A DNA stretch of 64,000 nucleotides from Portunus trituberculatus (Eukaryota; Arthropoda; Malacostraca; Decapoda; Portunidae): NCBI RefSeq assembly GCF_017591435.1, contig NC_059268.1:20099184-20163183 (forward strand). The letters run 5' to 3'. This document shows positions 45,088-64,000 of the stretch, piece after piece. The notes beneath the pieces were generated by a model that was given only the letters and a program-made list of their open reading frames with translations, was not told the DNA's origin and searched no databases. Position 1 is the first letter of the stretch. The number at the start of each line of letters is the position of its first letter. A program made the position numbers and the translations under genes.

Positions 45088-46574
45088 TTTCCTAGAGATA
45101 TTTTTGCGGTTCTAATGACAGATTAACAATACTTATACATTGCTAACAAGTGAAATACTATTGAGAATACAACAAATACTCTCTGTGGCCTTAGAAAAAA
45201 AAAAAAAAGTGATCGAGAGAGCAGAGCGTTTCAGCATACCCTGCCTCTGGTACACTAACTACACTTTGGAATTCCCTGATTGCTTCTGTATTTCCCCCGT
45301 TACTATTTTATACTCTTTCGTGAGGGAGTTCTTAAGACACTTCTCTAATTTCGGCTAGAAAAAAAACTGACTTCTTTTCTGGAACCAGCACCTCAGCCAA
45401 CTTTTTTTTCTTTCGTAATTTACGCTGTTCTTGGCCAGACCTCTCATTTACAAAACAAACAAACTCTTAGAACGTGTAACATAGTCTGGTCACAAATACA
45501 CATACATACACTCACGTGCTAGTGCCTAACACCTGCTATGAACACCTGCCTTTTCATCAATTCCCCCGTCCACCCCCGATTTTATTGATGGCGGCACAGC
45601 AATTACTCCATAGTACGAAGTAATTCAATGCCATAAAAAAAAAAGAAGAATGAAGTCAAGGGCAACGAAAAGACTAGGGGGAAAATCCAAGGAAGGTGCT
45701 GTAATCTCCAAACAGTAAATAAATAGCCTCTAGGATTATCTAAAGCTAGAAAGAACAGTGTCGTGAAAACCTCCCTCCTTAAAGAGTTCATCATATGTAG
45801 AAAAGGGGTAATACAGAAGCAGACAAGAGTTCTAGTTTACCAGTAGCAGTATTAAACGAGCGAGAATACTAACTGGTTAACTTTTGCATCAGAGAGGTGA
45901 ACACAATTGGTGCAAATTGTCACACGAAGCGAGGAAACAGAAACAGGCGGACAGTTCCAGAGTTTAGGAGTGAAACGAAAACATAAATTAAAGCCGAGTT
46001 GTTACCGTTGAACCAAGCAATAAGAGAGAAAACAGGGCAAGGCGAGTGGTGGCTGACGTGGCACGTGTTAACCAACAGCTGCCACTTCCCCAGTCCTCAC
46101 CATCGACACTTAAAAGACCTACCACCTGACGCCTCTCCCACATGACACTTACCCTATCAAGCATAATCGAGAGTTAAACTGCTATTTGAATCATAAAAAA
46201 AGACATGCCCAGAAACCCGTGTCACTTCAGTTGGTCTTTCGAAAATAATAGAGGTATGATCACAAGCAGGAGAGATGAGTCGGTGTCAGTAAAACAAATA
46301 GCGGAGTTGGGAACCAGTCGGCAAAAGTCCAACCACTGCCAGATTGCATCCTACTGGCTTTCTCCCTCGTGTTTCTGTTTCACCTCCTCGCGCGATTTCA
46401 AAAGAGCACAGATAGGAAGGAGGTAAAGTGTGAACGGAAGTAACGTGTACTTGTGTCACAAGCTTCTATGCACTCTCAATACTTCTTAATTATGTAATAA
46501 ATTGATACTAACGAATGAAACACACAACCGAAAGACAATGTTCTACTTTTTATGCAACAGTACTGGCCAAGGGC

Positions 46575-46608
<34 letters not shown>

Positions 46609-46643
46609 CATAAAGCCCAGGCCCTGTAAAACTACAACTAGGT

Positions 46644-46680
<37 letters not shown>

Positions 46681-47210
46681 GCATAGTGTATTGGTTAGCA
46701 CGCTCGACTTACAATCGAGAGGGCCGGGTTCGAGTCCCGGCGCGGCGAGGCAAATGGGCAAGCCTATTAATGTGTAGCCCCTGTTCACCTAGCAGTAAAT
46801 AGATACGGGATGTAACTCGAGGGGTTGTGGCCTCGCTTTCCCGGTATGTCCTTCCCGAAGATCGGTCTATGAGCTCTGAGTTCGCCCCGTAATGGGGAAG
46901 ACTGGCTGGGTGAATTACACACCGCGTAGTGTAGTGGTTAGCACGCTCGACTCACAATCGAGAGGGCCGGGTTCGAGTCCCGGTAAGCGGAGAGGCAAAT
47001 GGGCAAGCTTCTTAATGTGTGGCCCCTGTTCATCTAGCAGTAAATAGGTACGGGATGTAACTCGAGGGGTTGTGGCCTCGCTTTCCCGGTGTATGTTCTG
47101 TGTTGATGCGGTCTCAGTCCTACCCGAAGATCGGTCTATGAGCTCTGAGCTCGCTCCGTAATGAGGAAGACTGGCTGGGTGACCAGCAGGCGACCGAGGT
47201 GAAAAAAAAA

Positions 47211-47244
<34 letters not shown>

Positions 47245-49111
47245 ACATACATATAATACTGTACACGCATGTAAGTCTTCACCGCCATTTAATATAAGTC
47301 AATTTACTTGCGTCAGCAATAAATAATATGCAAAGGTGTGTTGACGTGAGGAAAATTAAGTATAACACTCGACAAAGATATAGTTTTGACTCAGCAACTT
47401 CAGATCTAAACATTAATATTATCCCTTTATTTCAAATGATAATTCAGCACAAAACCGTCATGTGGCATAACTTTATTTACTTCTTGCTCTCCAAATGAAT
47501 ATTTACCACGTACAACGCCGTTAGTAACTACTACATAACAGTGTGGCAGAACTCTGGAACTCCCTGCCTGCTTACGCGTTATTTCCCTCAGCTTGTGACT
47601 AGTTCTTACTAAAGGTAGATCACAGGACACTTCAACTTTGGATAATCCTTTTGGCTTTTTCTCCTTAGAGACCGACATCTCAATGGACCTTTACACGATA
47701 CAGCTGCAATAATTTTAAGGGGTACAATGAAAACTTTCTGAGCGTATATACACGAGTATATTCTGAAAACACACACGCCACACCTACTCTACTTTCAAAA
47801 GGTTCTAGTTGAAGTAACAAGTAACAACGGTTATTAAGGTTGTTCTTATAGTTCGTGACAAATTCGTACGATTTCTAAAAGCCTGCCTAATCATCTCGCT
47901 TCGTGGCCATTGAAAATAGTCATGGTAAGAAAGCAAAGCGATCGTGAATACATGGCATAACACTGAAGCATTGGCGAGGGCGTTGATTCATACGGAAGAC
48001 TGGGCGCTGGGAGCGAGACGCAGATACATAGCAATGAAGGATAACATTCGTAGACGCGTTGATTTGTATGATACACGGAAAATTTCAGAGGCTAGCAAGT
48101 GGGATGGAGAGTATAATGTATGATGCGATGATAGATAACATTCGCAGGTGCGTTGATGCATGCGGGACACGGAAAACCTTTACAGATAGTGCTGGCAGGA
48201 AGGGCCTGCCATACGCGATTTCACGAGACGCACATTCCTGAACTTGTCCCAGCCTCCCACTGGGGATCCTTGGGGCTTTCCGTTACCGACAGGGACTTCA
48301 AGGACATCATGTGCGCAAGAACATTCAGAGATTAAGGACAAGACACAGCGAGGATTACACGTCAGTCCCTATATGTTTATACTAAAATTATCTAAAATGT
48401 GTGCTGTTGATACAATTTACTCATGTTTCAGAATTACGTAATAACAGGTATGGTAACAAAAAATAAATAAACAAACGAGTGATTTTACAACTAAGTATAA
48501 CCAACATAAAATAACACTAATTAATATGCTCTCTCTTAAATGTGACAACTCTGACATTTACATGTTTAACGCCAGTGACCCGATAATACTATCATTTCAA
48601 CGTTTCTATTCATACGCCCGGCACCACAAACACCCACGTCTTTTAGAGAGGGAAAGCTTTTCATACAGTACTGTATTTAGAGAATTTAATGAGTACGATA
48701 TTGAACAACAAGTGTATATCATATGCACGAGAACGCCTGCTGGTCAAGATAAAAAGAGAAAGGCATACATATGGTTATGATACATGCAAGATTTACCTTG
48801 AAACGAAACAAGAGGAGTTCACGGAATAAAAGACCCGTGTCCCCGTCATTCACCAGGCGTTACAAAACCACCAGGCATGACACACCCAGGCAACTCGGAA
48901 GAACGAATGAAGCTGAATGTGGTGGAAAGCAATGACATATCAAACAGCTAAAGTGAAGGGGGAGACAGATGCGGTAATCAATGCTTTAACTCACCCTCGC
49001 CCTGTACCACACGGCTTTGCTCCTCTTGTCTTGACCGTCGTGGCCGCCTGCACTACCTAGCACAGCCGTAAAAGTGTACAGCAGAGCCACACACACCCAC
49101 CGAGGAACCAT
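40220..49111 (-). CDS. QPCT: Glutaminyl-peptide cyclotransferase (glutaminyl cyclase), complete, 6 exons
   Basis: Secretory-pathway zinc enzyme that converts N-terminal Gln (or Glu) of peptides to pyroglutamate, a maturation step for arthropod neuropeptides. Exons on the minus strand: 49111-48995, 43940-43797, 43132-42863, 41437-41273, 41141-40928, 40371-40220; phases agree and give 353 residues (human 361). Residues 1-20 (MVPRWVCVALLYTFTAVLGS) look like a signal peptide. Zinc ligands are seen as D138 (ACHYDSK), E192 (DGEEAF) and H320 (KVWH). E191, D239 (LLDLLG) and D295 (IQDDHIPF) match the catalytic acidic residues. The last exon encodes GVPVLHLIPVPFPKVWH and ends YLHLVL-stop. Intron 1 is about 5 kb and is loaded with SINEs, inverted-repeat elements and microsatellites. 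I saw no AATAAA close to the stop. Confidence 0.94.
42020..42135. repeat. Short pyrimidine-rich tandem repeat in QPCT intron 3
   Basis: Repeated cttccttcttcttct-aaattttgcc units; the Arg/Lys-rich frame on the minus strand is an artefact. Confidence 0.6.
42480..42780 (-). mobile_element. SINE family B copy with its head split by a ~118-bp insertion
   Basis: On the minus strand the head begins tgggctgccatggtacca, breaks near 42757, and resumes near 42640 with cagtgggatcatgtgtgatt and the B-box-like atgggtttgaatccttgcc. The inserted piece (about 42640-42757) is bounded by a T run and could be another retroposon. Confidence 0.5.
43400..43712 (+). mobile_element. tRNA-derived SINE (family V), Val-like head, CA tail
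   Basis: Closely matches the copy at 21868-22190 in the opposite orientation: cagtagctcagtggttagag, loop TTCACAA, B box GGGGTTCGATTCCCC, body, then CA repeats at 43674-43710. It lies in the intron between QPCT exons 2 and 3. Confidence 0.85.
44056..44240. repeat. Compound triplet array (AGT)n - (ACT)n - (AAT)n in QPCT intron 1
   Basis: AGT 44056-44115, then ACT 44143-44172, then AAT to 44236. AGT and ACT are reverse complements, so the first two arrays can pair. Confidence 0.95.
44265..45238. mobile_element. Two family A copies around a (TA)n array
   Basis: A degenerate copy at about 44265-44625 ends ggcgcagagatatttcagaa. A second at 44951-45238 starts atgaaacacttctgcgccac and ends agagcagagcgtttcagcat, and has a (TA)n array (about 45021-45085) inside it. 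Confidence 0.6.
46560..47240 (+). mobile_element. Tandem pair of SINE family V copies with CA arrays
   Basis: Copy one 46678-46918 (anticodon loop CTTACAA, UAC-like) and copy two 46919-47212 (loop CTCACAA, CAC). Each has A box tagtgtagtggttagca or near variant and B box GGGTTCGAGTCCCGG. CA arrays lie before (46576-46605, 46648-46679) and after (47213-47240). Confidence 0.85.
47759..47950. mobile_element. Inverted-repeat element, family A
   Basis: Starts tatattctgaaaacacacac and ends gtaagaaagcaaagcgatcgtgaatac, with cctgcctaatcatctcgctt inside. Just downstream, gcgttgatt-type motifs repeat loosely at about 47980, 48057 and 48148. Confidence 0.62.
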
Positions 49112-49251
49112 GGTGGCAGTACTCCTCACACTGTGCACTACCACGCTCATCTGCTTGACGTTCGCCTACTCAACCCATCCTCCTCCTCCTCCCTTGCCTC
49201 GTTGCCTGCTCTCGCCACGCGTCGCGCTCTCGCTGTCCAGTGAAAGTGACG

Positions 49252-49455
49252 TATTCTGAAACACTTTGCTCTCTCACCATCACTACTTTCTAAAGCCACA
49301 AACATAATAGGCCGGGTTCTTAGGACTGTTTCTTGCGTTCATGATGTAGGTATTTTGTTAATCTGTCACTAGAACCATAAAAGCACCTTAAGGAATACGT
49401 GCCAGCTTCATAAGTAGAGCCTTTTGGAAGTAGTGGAGGTGCTGTGTTGTGTTTC
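49252..49455. mobile_element. Inverted-repeat element, family A, upstream of QPCT
   Basis: Starts GTATTCTGAAACACTTTGCT about 140 bp upstream of the QPCT start codon and ends near ggaggtgctgtgttgtgtttcaac; centre blocks match other copies. It may overlap the QPCT promoter. Confidence 0.7.
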
Positions 49456-49797
49456 AACAGTGTCACAGCTTTTCGCTTTCTCTATTGTATCGCAGCACAG
49501 CTCATTCGTGCATTTCGATATGCCATAGCGATCATTTGCCTTGTGCAAGTTGAAGGTTATGTTTGCAAGTGAGATTCTAGGTTCCTTTTATGGAGTGTTA
49601 GCGTGCCTGAGTTGCATTACTGTTATTATTTTGTTGTTTTCAATGAATGCTGTTAATTTCTTGAGTTATATAAATGGTATCTTTCTCTTTGATTTCCTGT
49701 TCCAACTCTATTAGTAGGACAATCATTCATGTACTCTACCCGTCATGGTGATATCATTAGTGCCAATGTTAGTGACCTTAACCTTCTTTTTTTGCAA

Positions 49798-49822
49798 GAG
49801 AGAGAGAGAGAGAGAGAGAGAC

Positions 49823-49917
<95 letters not shown>
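49798..49917. repeat. Compound (GA)n-(TA)n-(TG)n microsatellite
   Basis: GA 49798-49822, TA about 49829-49891, TG 49891-49917 in direct succession. Confidence 0.95.
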
Positions 49918-50107
49918 AACATTGCCTTAGTCACCCCTAACACATCGCTTTTCCTATAAGCTTAAGCCACCACACGGTGTAATGGGTGACTAACTCATGT
50001 CTACAAAATTACTGTACATCTGTTCGACCAAGCAGCGCCATCAGGCTGCCATACTGAATTAGTAACCACCTTGAAGGGATAAAATAAGTGAAATGTAGCA
50101 ATTTCAT

Positions 50108-50113
50108 TTTATT
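50108..50113 (-). terminator. Candidate polyadenylation signal of AHCY
   Basis: AATAAA on the minus strand, 135 bases after the AHCY stop codon. Confidence 0.5.
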
Positions 50114-50247
50114 CATCGCATTAACAAATATTGTCTTCAAAGGCAATTTTTGTATGATAATGGAAAATATCTTAAATATACTAAAACATAAATCAAAAAC
50201 GACTTAAAGGACTTATTTGGTTGACAGTAGTATATTACCTAACATCT

Positions 50248-52782
50248 TTAGTATCTGTAATGTTCTGGCTTATAAGGTCCATCAACTGGAAGACCCAAGT
50301 ACTCAGACTGCACAGCAGTCAACTTTGTTAGTTTGACACCTAGATGCTCCAAGTGAAGACTTGCCACTTCCTCATCCAATTTCTTGGGTAGGAAGTGCAC
50401 ACCAATCGGATACTGGCCAGGCTTGGTCCACAGTTCAATCTGGGCCAGGACCTGGTTGGTGAAAGAGTTGGACATGACAAAGGATGGGTGGCCCATGGCA
50501 CAACCCAGGTTCACCAATCGACCCTCTGCCAGCAGGATGACATGGTTGCCAGACTTGAGGAGGTAGCGGTCCACCTGTGGCTTGATGTTTACTTTCTCCA
50601 CACAGTTTTCATCCAACCACTTAACATCAATCTCAATGTCAAAGTGGCCAATGTTGCAGACGATGGAGTCATCTCTCATGGCACTGAAGTGCTCGCCAGT
50701 GATGATATCACGGCAACCAGTGGTAGTGACAAAGATTGAGGCACCCTGCTTGATGGCATCTTCCATTGTGGTAACCTGTAAATTAAATTAAATATAATCA
50801 GAGTTGCTAAAAGGCTGGCAGATGGAAAATTAGTACATGGGTGGCAGAAGAGCAACAGTCATCCTCTCTTAAGATAATGGAAAAGAACATTCTGAGCCAA
50901 AGCTAAAACCATCTAATGACTTAATCTTTCTTCATTGTAGAGGTAATCAAAACACAAAGGCACTCAACAATTACCTGGTACCCTTCACAAGCTGCCTGCA
51001 AAGCATTGATGGGGTCAATCTCTGTGATGAGGACTCGGGCGCCAAATGCACGCAGTGACTGAGCTGAGCCTTTGCCTACATCTCCATAGCCTGCCACAAC
51101 ACAGGTCTTGCCCGCCAGCATGATGTCAGTGGCCCGCTTGATGCCATCTGTGAGGGACTCCCTGCAGCCATACAAGTTGTCAAACTTGCTCTACAGAAAA
51201 AGATGGTTATTAAAGATGTGCCATTATTCTTAATATGTCTATATATCTAAATGTAAATAAATAGGCAAATAAATCTTCATTGGATGCAAGACTGAAGAAC
51301 TGTTTCTTACTTAAACTCTTAGCTGCATTTATTTTAGCATAACACAAAGGCCTCCCACTCTATTCATCTGCTCTCTTTACATCTACTTCACCTCACTTCC
51401 TCCAAAGCCACACTTTGTTTATGTATGTTAATTTCAGCAGCAACCATTCTCTTCTCCATCAGCACAATTATACTCTTTCACTGTATACTAACTTGCAAAC
51501 TTTAAGACTTATTCTAATTCTGTCTCTGTCTCAGCCTCTCTCTCACATCTGTCAAAGCTCACCTTTGTGACAGAATCATTGACATTAAATGATGGGACCT
51601 TCAGTTTGCCTTCACGCATCATCTTGAACAGGTTGTGGACGCCAGTGGTGGTCTCCTCTGAGATGCCCTTGATGCCAGGCAGCAAGTGAGTGTATTTCTC
51701 GTGTACCAAATTGGTTAGGTCACCTCCGTCATCAAGGATCATGTTCAGTGGCTGTAAAGAACATTTTATAGTATCTTTTTCTGTTCTTTTCTTTAAGAGA
51801 TACTATTTCATTGTCTTATCTTTTGCTATCTAATTTTAAGTCTACTTCATACAAGTCTACTGAAATCAAATAAAAGGTAACTCCTGACCAACAACTCAAT
51901 TACATAAACTTCAGGTAAATGTTCTCCAAATTCCAGAAACACAGATTATTATAACAGTGTATATCTGCATACAAAGCATTCAACTTTTTTCCATTTCTCT
52001 GAGCTCTGTTACCTTGTTATCAGGGAACATGATGGTCTGTTCAATACACCAGATGTACTCCTCATCTGTCTCACCCTTCCACGCATACACAGGGATCCCT
52101 GCCTTGGCAATGGCTGCTGCTGCATGGTCCTGTGTGCTGAAGATGTTGCAGGAGGACCACTGGACCTCTGCACCAAGCTCAATCTGCAAAAGTCATATCA
52201 TCCCTCACTACTTTGGCAGTATAGTAAGCAAGATGAGATGATGCTACTTCATGGAAAAATACCTTTATCTTCTATAAGACAATCTGTTCAAATCCACTTC
52301 ATATAACCATCTCATATCTTAAGCATCATTGTATAAGTATGGAAAATTCTGCTGTAGAGATTACTCAGGAGATTACGAGTGTCCTTCATTTTATCTACTA
52401 CCTACGTTACCTCATAGAAAGATACCTTTAGCTTATGCAAAAACAAAACTACTAAAATTTATACATTAACCATTATTGTATCAGGATGGAAGGTTGTACG
52501 AGGGATAGCTAGGCCTATTATGAAAAAGTACCTTTCATTCTATCAATACAGTTCTTATCTACATATCTTTTGTGATGCCGGCAGACCGTGAATACAATGA
52601 CATTCATTACATCAAAATAGACATACAAATGAAGTCAATGAAATAAAGTGAATAGTTGTTATGCTACTGAAATATACAAGAAAAATGCACAATAAGGAAA
52701 CCATAACTTAGTAATTCTTACACAACAAAAAGGAGGAGGAGGAGGAGAGAAAAAGGAAAAAGAAAAAAGAAAAAGAAAAAAG

Positions 52783-52813
<31 letters not shown>

Positions 52814-53881
52814 CAGTGTCTCAATGAGAACTGCTGTCTGGATGGTCATGTGGAGGCAGCCAGCCACTCGAGCTCCCTTCAGTGGCTTGGTCTCTCCATA
52901 CTTCTTACGGAGACTCATCAGACCAGGCATCTCCTTTTCTGCCATAATAATCTCCTTCCGGCCAAAATCAGCCAGATTGATGTCAGCTGCAAAGTAAATT
53001 GTCTAAGTGATTTGACTATTTCTGTTAACAAATGAAATAAATAGCGCATAAAACATATATAATTAAATATCTGCATGTAATAAATTAACCAGCTAATAAT
53101 CAGAAGCAATGAACCACCATCTCATCATATTCAAATTCATCAATAAAAAAATAGTACAAGGGAAATATGTAATAAAATATTTATGCATGTAATAAATTAA
53201 CTAAACAATAATCTGGTGCAATAAGTCACTAGGTATCTCATCATATTCAAATTATAGTAACATCTTGCATAACAATTAACAAATCTATCACCTTTTATTT
53301 ACTCAGTGTCATAAACTATTCAAGGACTCGGTCAGTGACAGAGGGTGTGACTGTGTGTCTGACAGTTTCATGCACCCAAACGTCACGTTAAAGCGGGATT
53401 CGACAATCCATTAAACAAATAAGTGTACAGACTTTTAGAAAATATCCGGTTGGCGACATGATGACCCTTACTTGCCGGTACACATCTGCCTTATCTATGT
53501 CTGAACGTTACAAGCTCAGAACATTATCTCCCATGAAGAGTTGCACCGTTGTTAAAGCTAAAAATACCTTTCTTGAAACACTATTCCCCACCACCACCAC
53601 CACTCAGTGCCTCCCGCCGAGCGACGCCGCCACCCCCAGCACGGCACCATGCATATTTGATTCATCTGCTCACTTACATCACCTCAAAGGAAAATTGAAC
53701 AAATCCCGATACTCTAGCCACGTCCTCACTCGGTAACCAAAATAACACACAAAAGACACACGAGTAGTATAAATCATTCAGTGCAGCTTCCTTGGCCCTG
53801 TCTTCTGGTACAGAGGCACTAGACGTGGCACTACGTAACACAGCGACACTCACCCACTTTATAGGCAGGTTTGGAGCTCAT
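50248..53881 (-). CDS. AHCY: Adenosylhomocysteinase (SAH hydrolase), complete, 6 exons
   Basis: Cytosolic NAD-dependent enzyme that reversibly splits S-adenosylhomocysteine into adenosine and homocysteine, relieving product inhibition of methyltransferases. Exons on the minus strand: 53881-53854, 52986-52814, 52183-52013, 51751-51563, 51190-50975, 50775-50248; all junctions are in phase and give 434 residues (human 432). The start MSSKPAYKVADINLADFGRK matches the family. H55 (GCLHM), the DDGGD, SEETTTG and NDSVTKSKFDNLYGC segments supply substrate-site residues. AGYGDVGKG is the NAD-binding glycine loop and the end KPEHYRY carries the C-terminal Lys and Tyr that complete the cofactor site in the tetramer. 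The first exon has 28 coding bases. Intron 2 starts with a T run three bases after the donor GT. Confidence 0.97.
52735..52812. repeat. Purine tract and A run in AHCY intron 2, abutting the donor site
   Basis: GGA triplets, then AAAAG units, then about 27 A. On the gene's strand the intron begins GTA followed at once by the T run. Confidence 0.9.
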
Positions 53882-53889
53882 GTTGGCGG

Positions 53890-55221
53890 CGGCGTTACTG
53901 GTTACCAAAACTGTAGCAGGAAGGAGACCACTACCTCCTCGTAACAAGGCTGGCGGTAAACAGGGAAGCGGCCAACGTGTCTGCGGCTTTTATTGGGTTG
54001 CTCTTGACAGTTGCCAGTAAGGAAGGGTTTCAAGAGTTTCTACTTCGTATTTTTGTTTCCGTGTGGCAGGCACAGTGGCACCAGCAGTAATGATTCAGCG
54101 GCACTCGTGTATCTTGTTTGATCTCTTAGTTAAGGTTTCCAAGCTTTGTGATATGTGAATTTATGTCTACTTATGCTTGTCTCTATCACAGATTTTGACG
54201 AGGTGTAATTCTACTTTGGCACCGTCAGATAACGCTATGAAATTTATATGAACATATGATCGGAGAGTGGCACTGGTACGTTGCTTGTTTTGTCAGATAT
54301 ATAATCATGTTCTTTTATTAATATAATGGAGAGCCACTATAATGGATGGGCATTCTATTCATACATCCACAATAAAATACCATTCTGGTGAACTATTAAT
54401 TGACAGCATAGAAAAACCGGTTTTTTTTTCATCATTCACCCTTATATGAATGTAACTTTCCCACTAAAATAGATACAATAAAAAACACTTTTTTTCCCCC
54501 TCGTGCCTGATGATCCCATGATGATAAACCCGACTTTGGTAATGTACACACATACTCAAGTGCTCGGAACAAATACCTACACTGTTATCTATCTTCACTA
54601 GTGTGCCCACCAGTTAAAACCAGATGTAAAACGAGATAAGAATCCTATAGCATTGCTTCACTGTGACTTCATGCGTCACAATGCTATCGATTGGGCAGGA
54701 ACCGGTCTCAGATTCATTGTCATCATCATTTCGTTTACCGTCCTTCCCTTTACGGGGTTAGATGGGTTCGTAGTAGTTCCCACTTCTTGCAGCAATAGAC
54801 TATCTCTTTCTCGATGTTCATTGTTCTTATATATCAACTCGGTATGACTCACTACTCACAAGACTGCGGGTCATACTTGTGTCGTATCGGTGGCAGCTAT
54901 GTAGGGTACAAATTACACGGGTTAAAGGTGTAGTATGTGGAAACTAAACCATGTATTGCTGCTGTAGTATGGTGTATAATATAACCATCCAATGTGTGGC
55001 AAATTTCACTTCTATAGGTTTGTTATTAAGTGAAGTACAGTGCACCTGTCATTTTTTCCTCCTTAAACTCGTCTCTGAATGACTATATACTAATCAATTG
55101 TTTTGGAATTCTATCAAGGCCTATCCTCACTTGTCTTGAATAGAAAATATATTAAATGTTGTGGAAAATACTATCTATCCAATATGTACATCACCTTTGT
55201 TCCCTTATTTACCAGCAAATC

Positions 55222-55258
<37 letters not shown>

Positions 55259-55640
55259 ATGCTTCTGTTCACACCAAGATTAATGTCTGCAGTGGTGTAT
55301 CCTTGTGCACATCTACCACTAGCCCCCAAACACTGGCATGTCGGCCTTGCCATCACGGGGAAGTAAAGGTAAGCAGAGATCAAACATAATTAAAAAATGT
55401 ATGTATAATCTTTATAAAGCACATAATATATAAATTTTCTTGAATCTATATATGGAATTCAGTGACTATATAAACAACCTTAGTGAAGTTATGGAGAAAA
55501 CAATCACAGACTGCATTATGAGTTTGCATCACACGAAATATTATAGAACAAACATATGAATAGATAAATCATAAATATTTTAAATAGTTTCAACATAAAG
55601 TTTTTATGAATACAAGAAAAAAGATGTATCAGGATAAATC
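53890..55640. other. AHCY-TMF1 intergenic region
   Basis: Contains a poly-A run (about 55225-55254) and AT-rich sequence. It should hold the AHCY promoter and 5' UTR at the left and the TMF1 3' UTR end at the right; no other gene is seen. Confidence 0.5.
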
Positions 55641-55910
55641 AAAATAATAAATATTTATTCATAGACTAAGAAAATATACAATCTAACTGTGCACAACTAT
55701 ATTTCAGTACATATATACATATATGACTTTTCATCCATTACTTAAGATCACAGCAATTATTTTCTCTTTAGGAAGTCTCACATCACACACACACACACAT
55801 GTACACACACACACACACTTTGCAGTGGCACAACTAACACCATTGCTTGCATGCATCGTCATTGAGCAATAAGTGCAAAAATATATTGCCATAAAAAAAC
55901 AAGAAAAAAA

Positions 55911-55916
55911 TTTAAT
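55911..55916 (-). terminator. Candidate polyadenylation signal of TMF1 (ATTAAA)
   Basis: ATTAAA on the minus strand 74 bases after the TMF1 stop. A canonical AATAAA also occurs at 55659-55654, so either may be used. Confidence 0.35.
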
Positions 55917-55989
55917 AAGGGAACCTAATTAAATTTAGTTTCTTCTGCAGCAGTAACATTCATAAAAGTGGTTGTCCTCTCTTCCAGCT

Positions 55990-63723
<7,734 letters not shown>

Positions 63724-64000
63724 CTGATATATAGAGAGATAAGTAAAAATAATTGTAACGTTACGATGATAGGGACAATATAGAAAGAAAAAGTCATATA
63801 TGATGAGTAAAGAGATTCTAGTTAAGACAAAGTGTTGATATAAGAATCATGTTCCATACACTGTGAACATCCATAAAGCATTATAACAAAGAGGGCTGTC
63901 ACCACTTAAAAAATATATCAACTAATAATTACTCTTGAGAGCAATATTAATGGCCAGAGAAAGATGAGATATGTAAGAGACCTTTAACAACCTTCATGTG

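Noticed and set aside
46922..46985. Second possible tRNA-Val gene
   Set aside because: Same reasons: part of a tandem SINE pair, repeated at 57612.
48526..48780. 84-codon frame in QPCT intron 1
   Set aside because: Non-repetitive but has no recognisable homology or promoter; not supported as a gene.

Overview
The window is nuclear DNA of an animal, most likely a decapod crustacean. The genes have spliceosomal introns and encode animal-type proteins. Very long GA/CT, CA/GT and trinucleotide microsatellites fill much of the non-coding sequence, as is typical of shrimp and crab genomes. The taxon is inferred from this pattern, not proven. No prokaryotic, viral or CRISPR feature was seen.

Layout: 1-23000 is a gene desert of microsatellites, short inverted-repeat transposons, tRNA-derived SINEs and degenerate tandem arrays. 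Five protein-coding genes follow; I assembled them exon by exon using splice sites, reading phase and remembered family sequences. They are NUP58 (nuclear pore FG nucleoporin, minus, 27452-23241, complete), NUDT2 (Ap4A hydrolase, plus, 35591-36564, complete, with a candidate upstream promoter near 32600), QPCT (secreted glutaminyl cyclase, minus, 49111-40220, complete), AHCY (S-adenosylhomocysteine hydrolase, minus, 53881-50248, complete) and TMF1 (Golgi coiled-coil protein, minus, 63723-55990, C-terminal 746 residues, 5' end outside the window). Several exons are too short or too divergent to be seen as long ORFs: the NUP58 start exon (7-10 coding bases), the AHCY start exon (28 bases), the QPCT last exon and the 24-base TMF1 last exon.

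The five genes are unrelated housekeeping or secretory genes and form no pathway. The 28-33.5 kb interval between NUP58 and NUDT2 is a patchwork of CA/GT arrays, SINE pieces and a 136-bp duplicated segment.

The mobile DNA is the most notable content. There is a ~200-bp element family ending in GTATTCTGAAAC with many copies. There are piggyBac-like TTAA-flanked elements of ~200 bp, one split by a 581-bp TG...CA insertion that has a 4-bp target duplication. Two tRNA-derived SINE families are present, one with a Val-like head and a CA-repeat tail. Two arrays of ~135-143 bp degenerate units also occur. I found no convincing new functional gene system; the candidates for novelty are these elements, the microsatellite-SINE relationship and low-complexity tracts abutting 5' splice sites.
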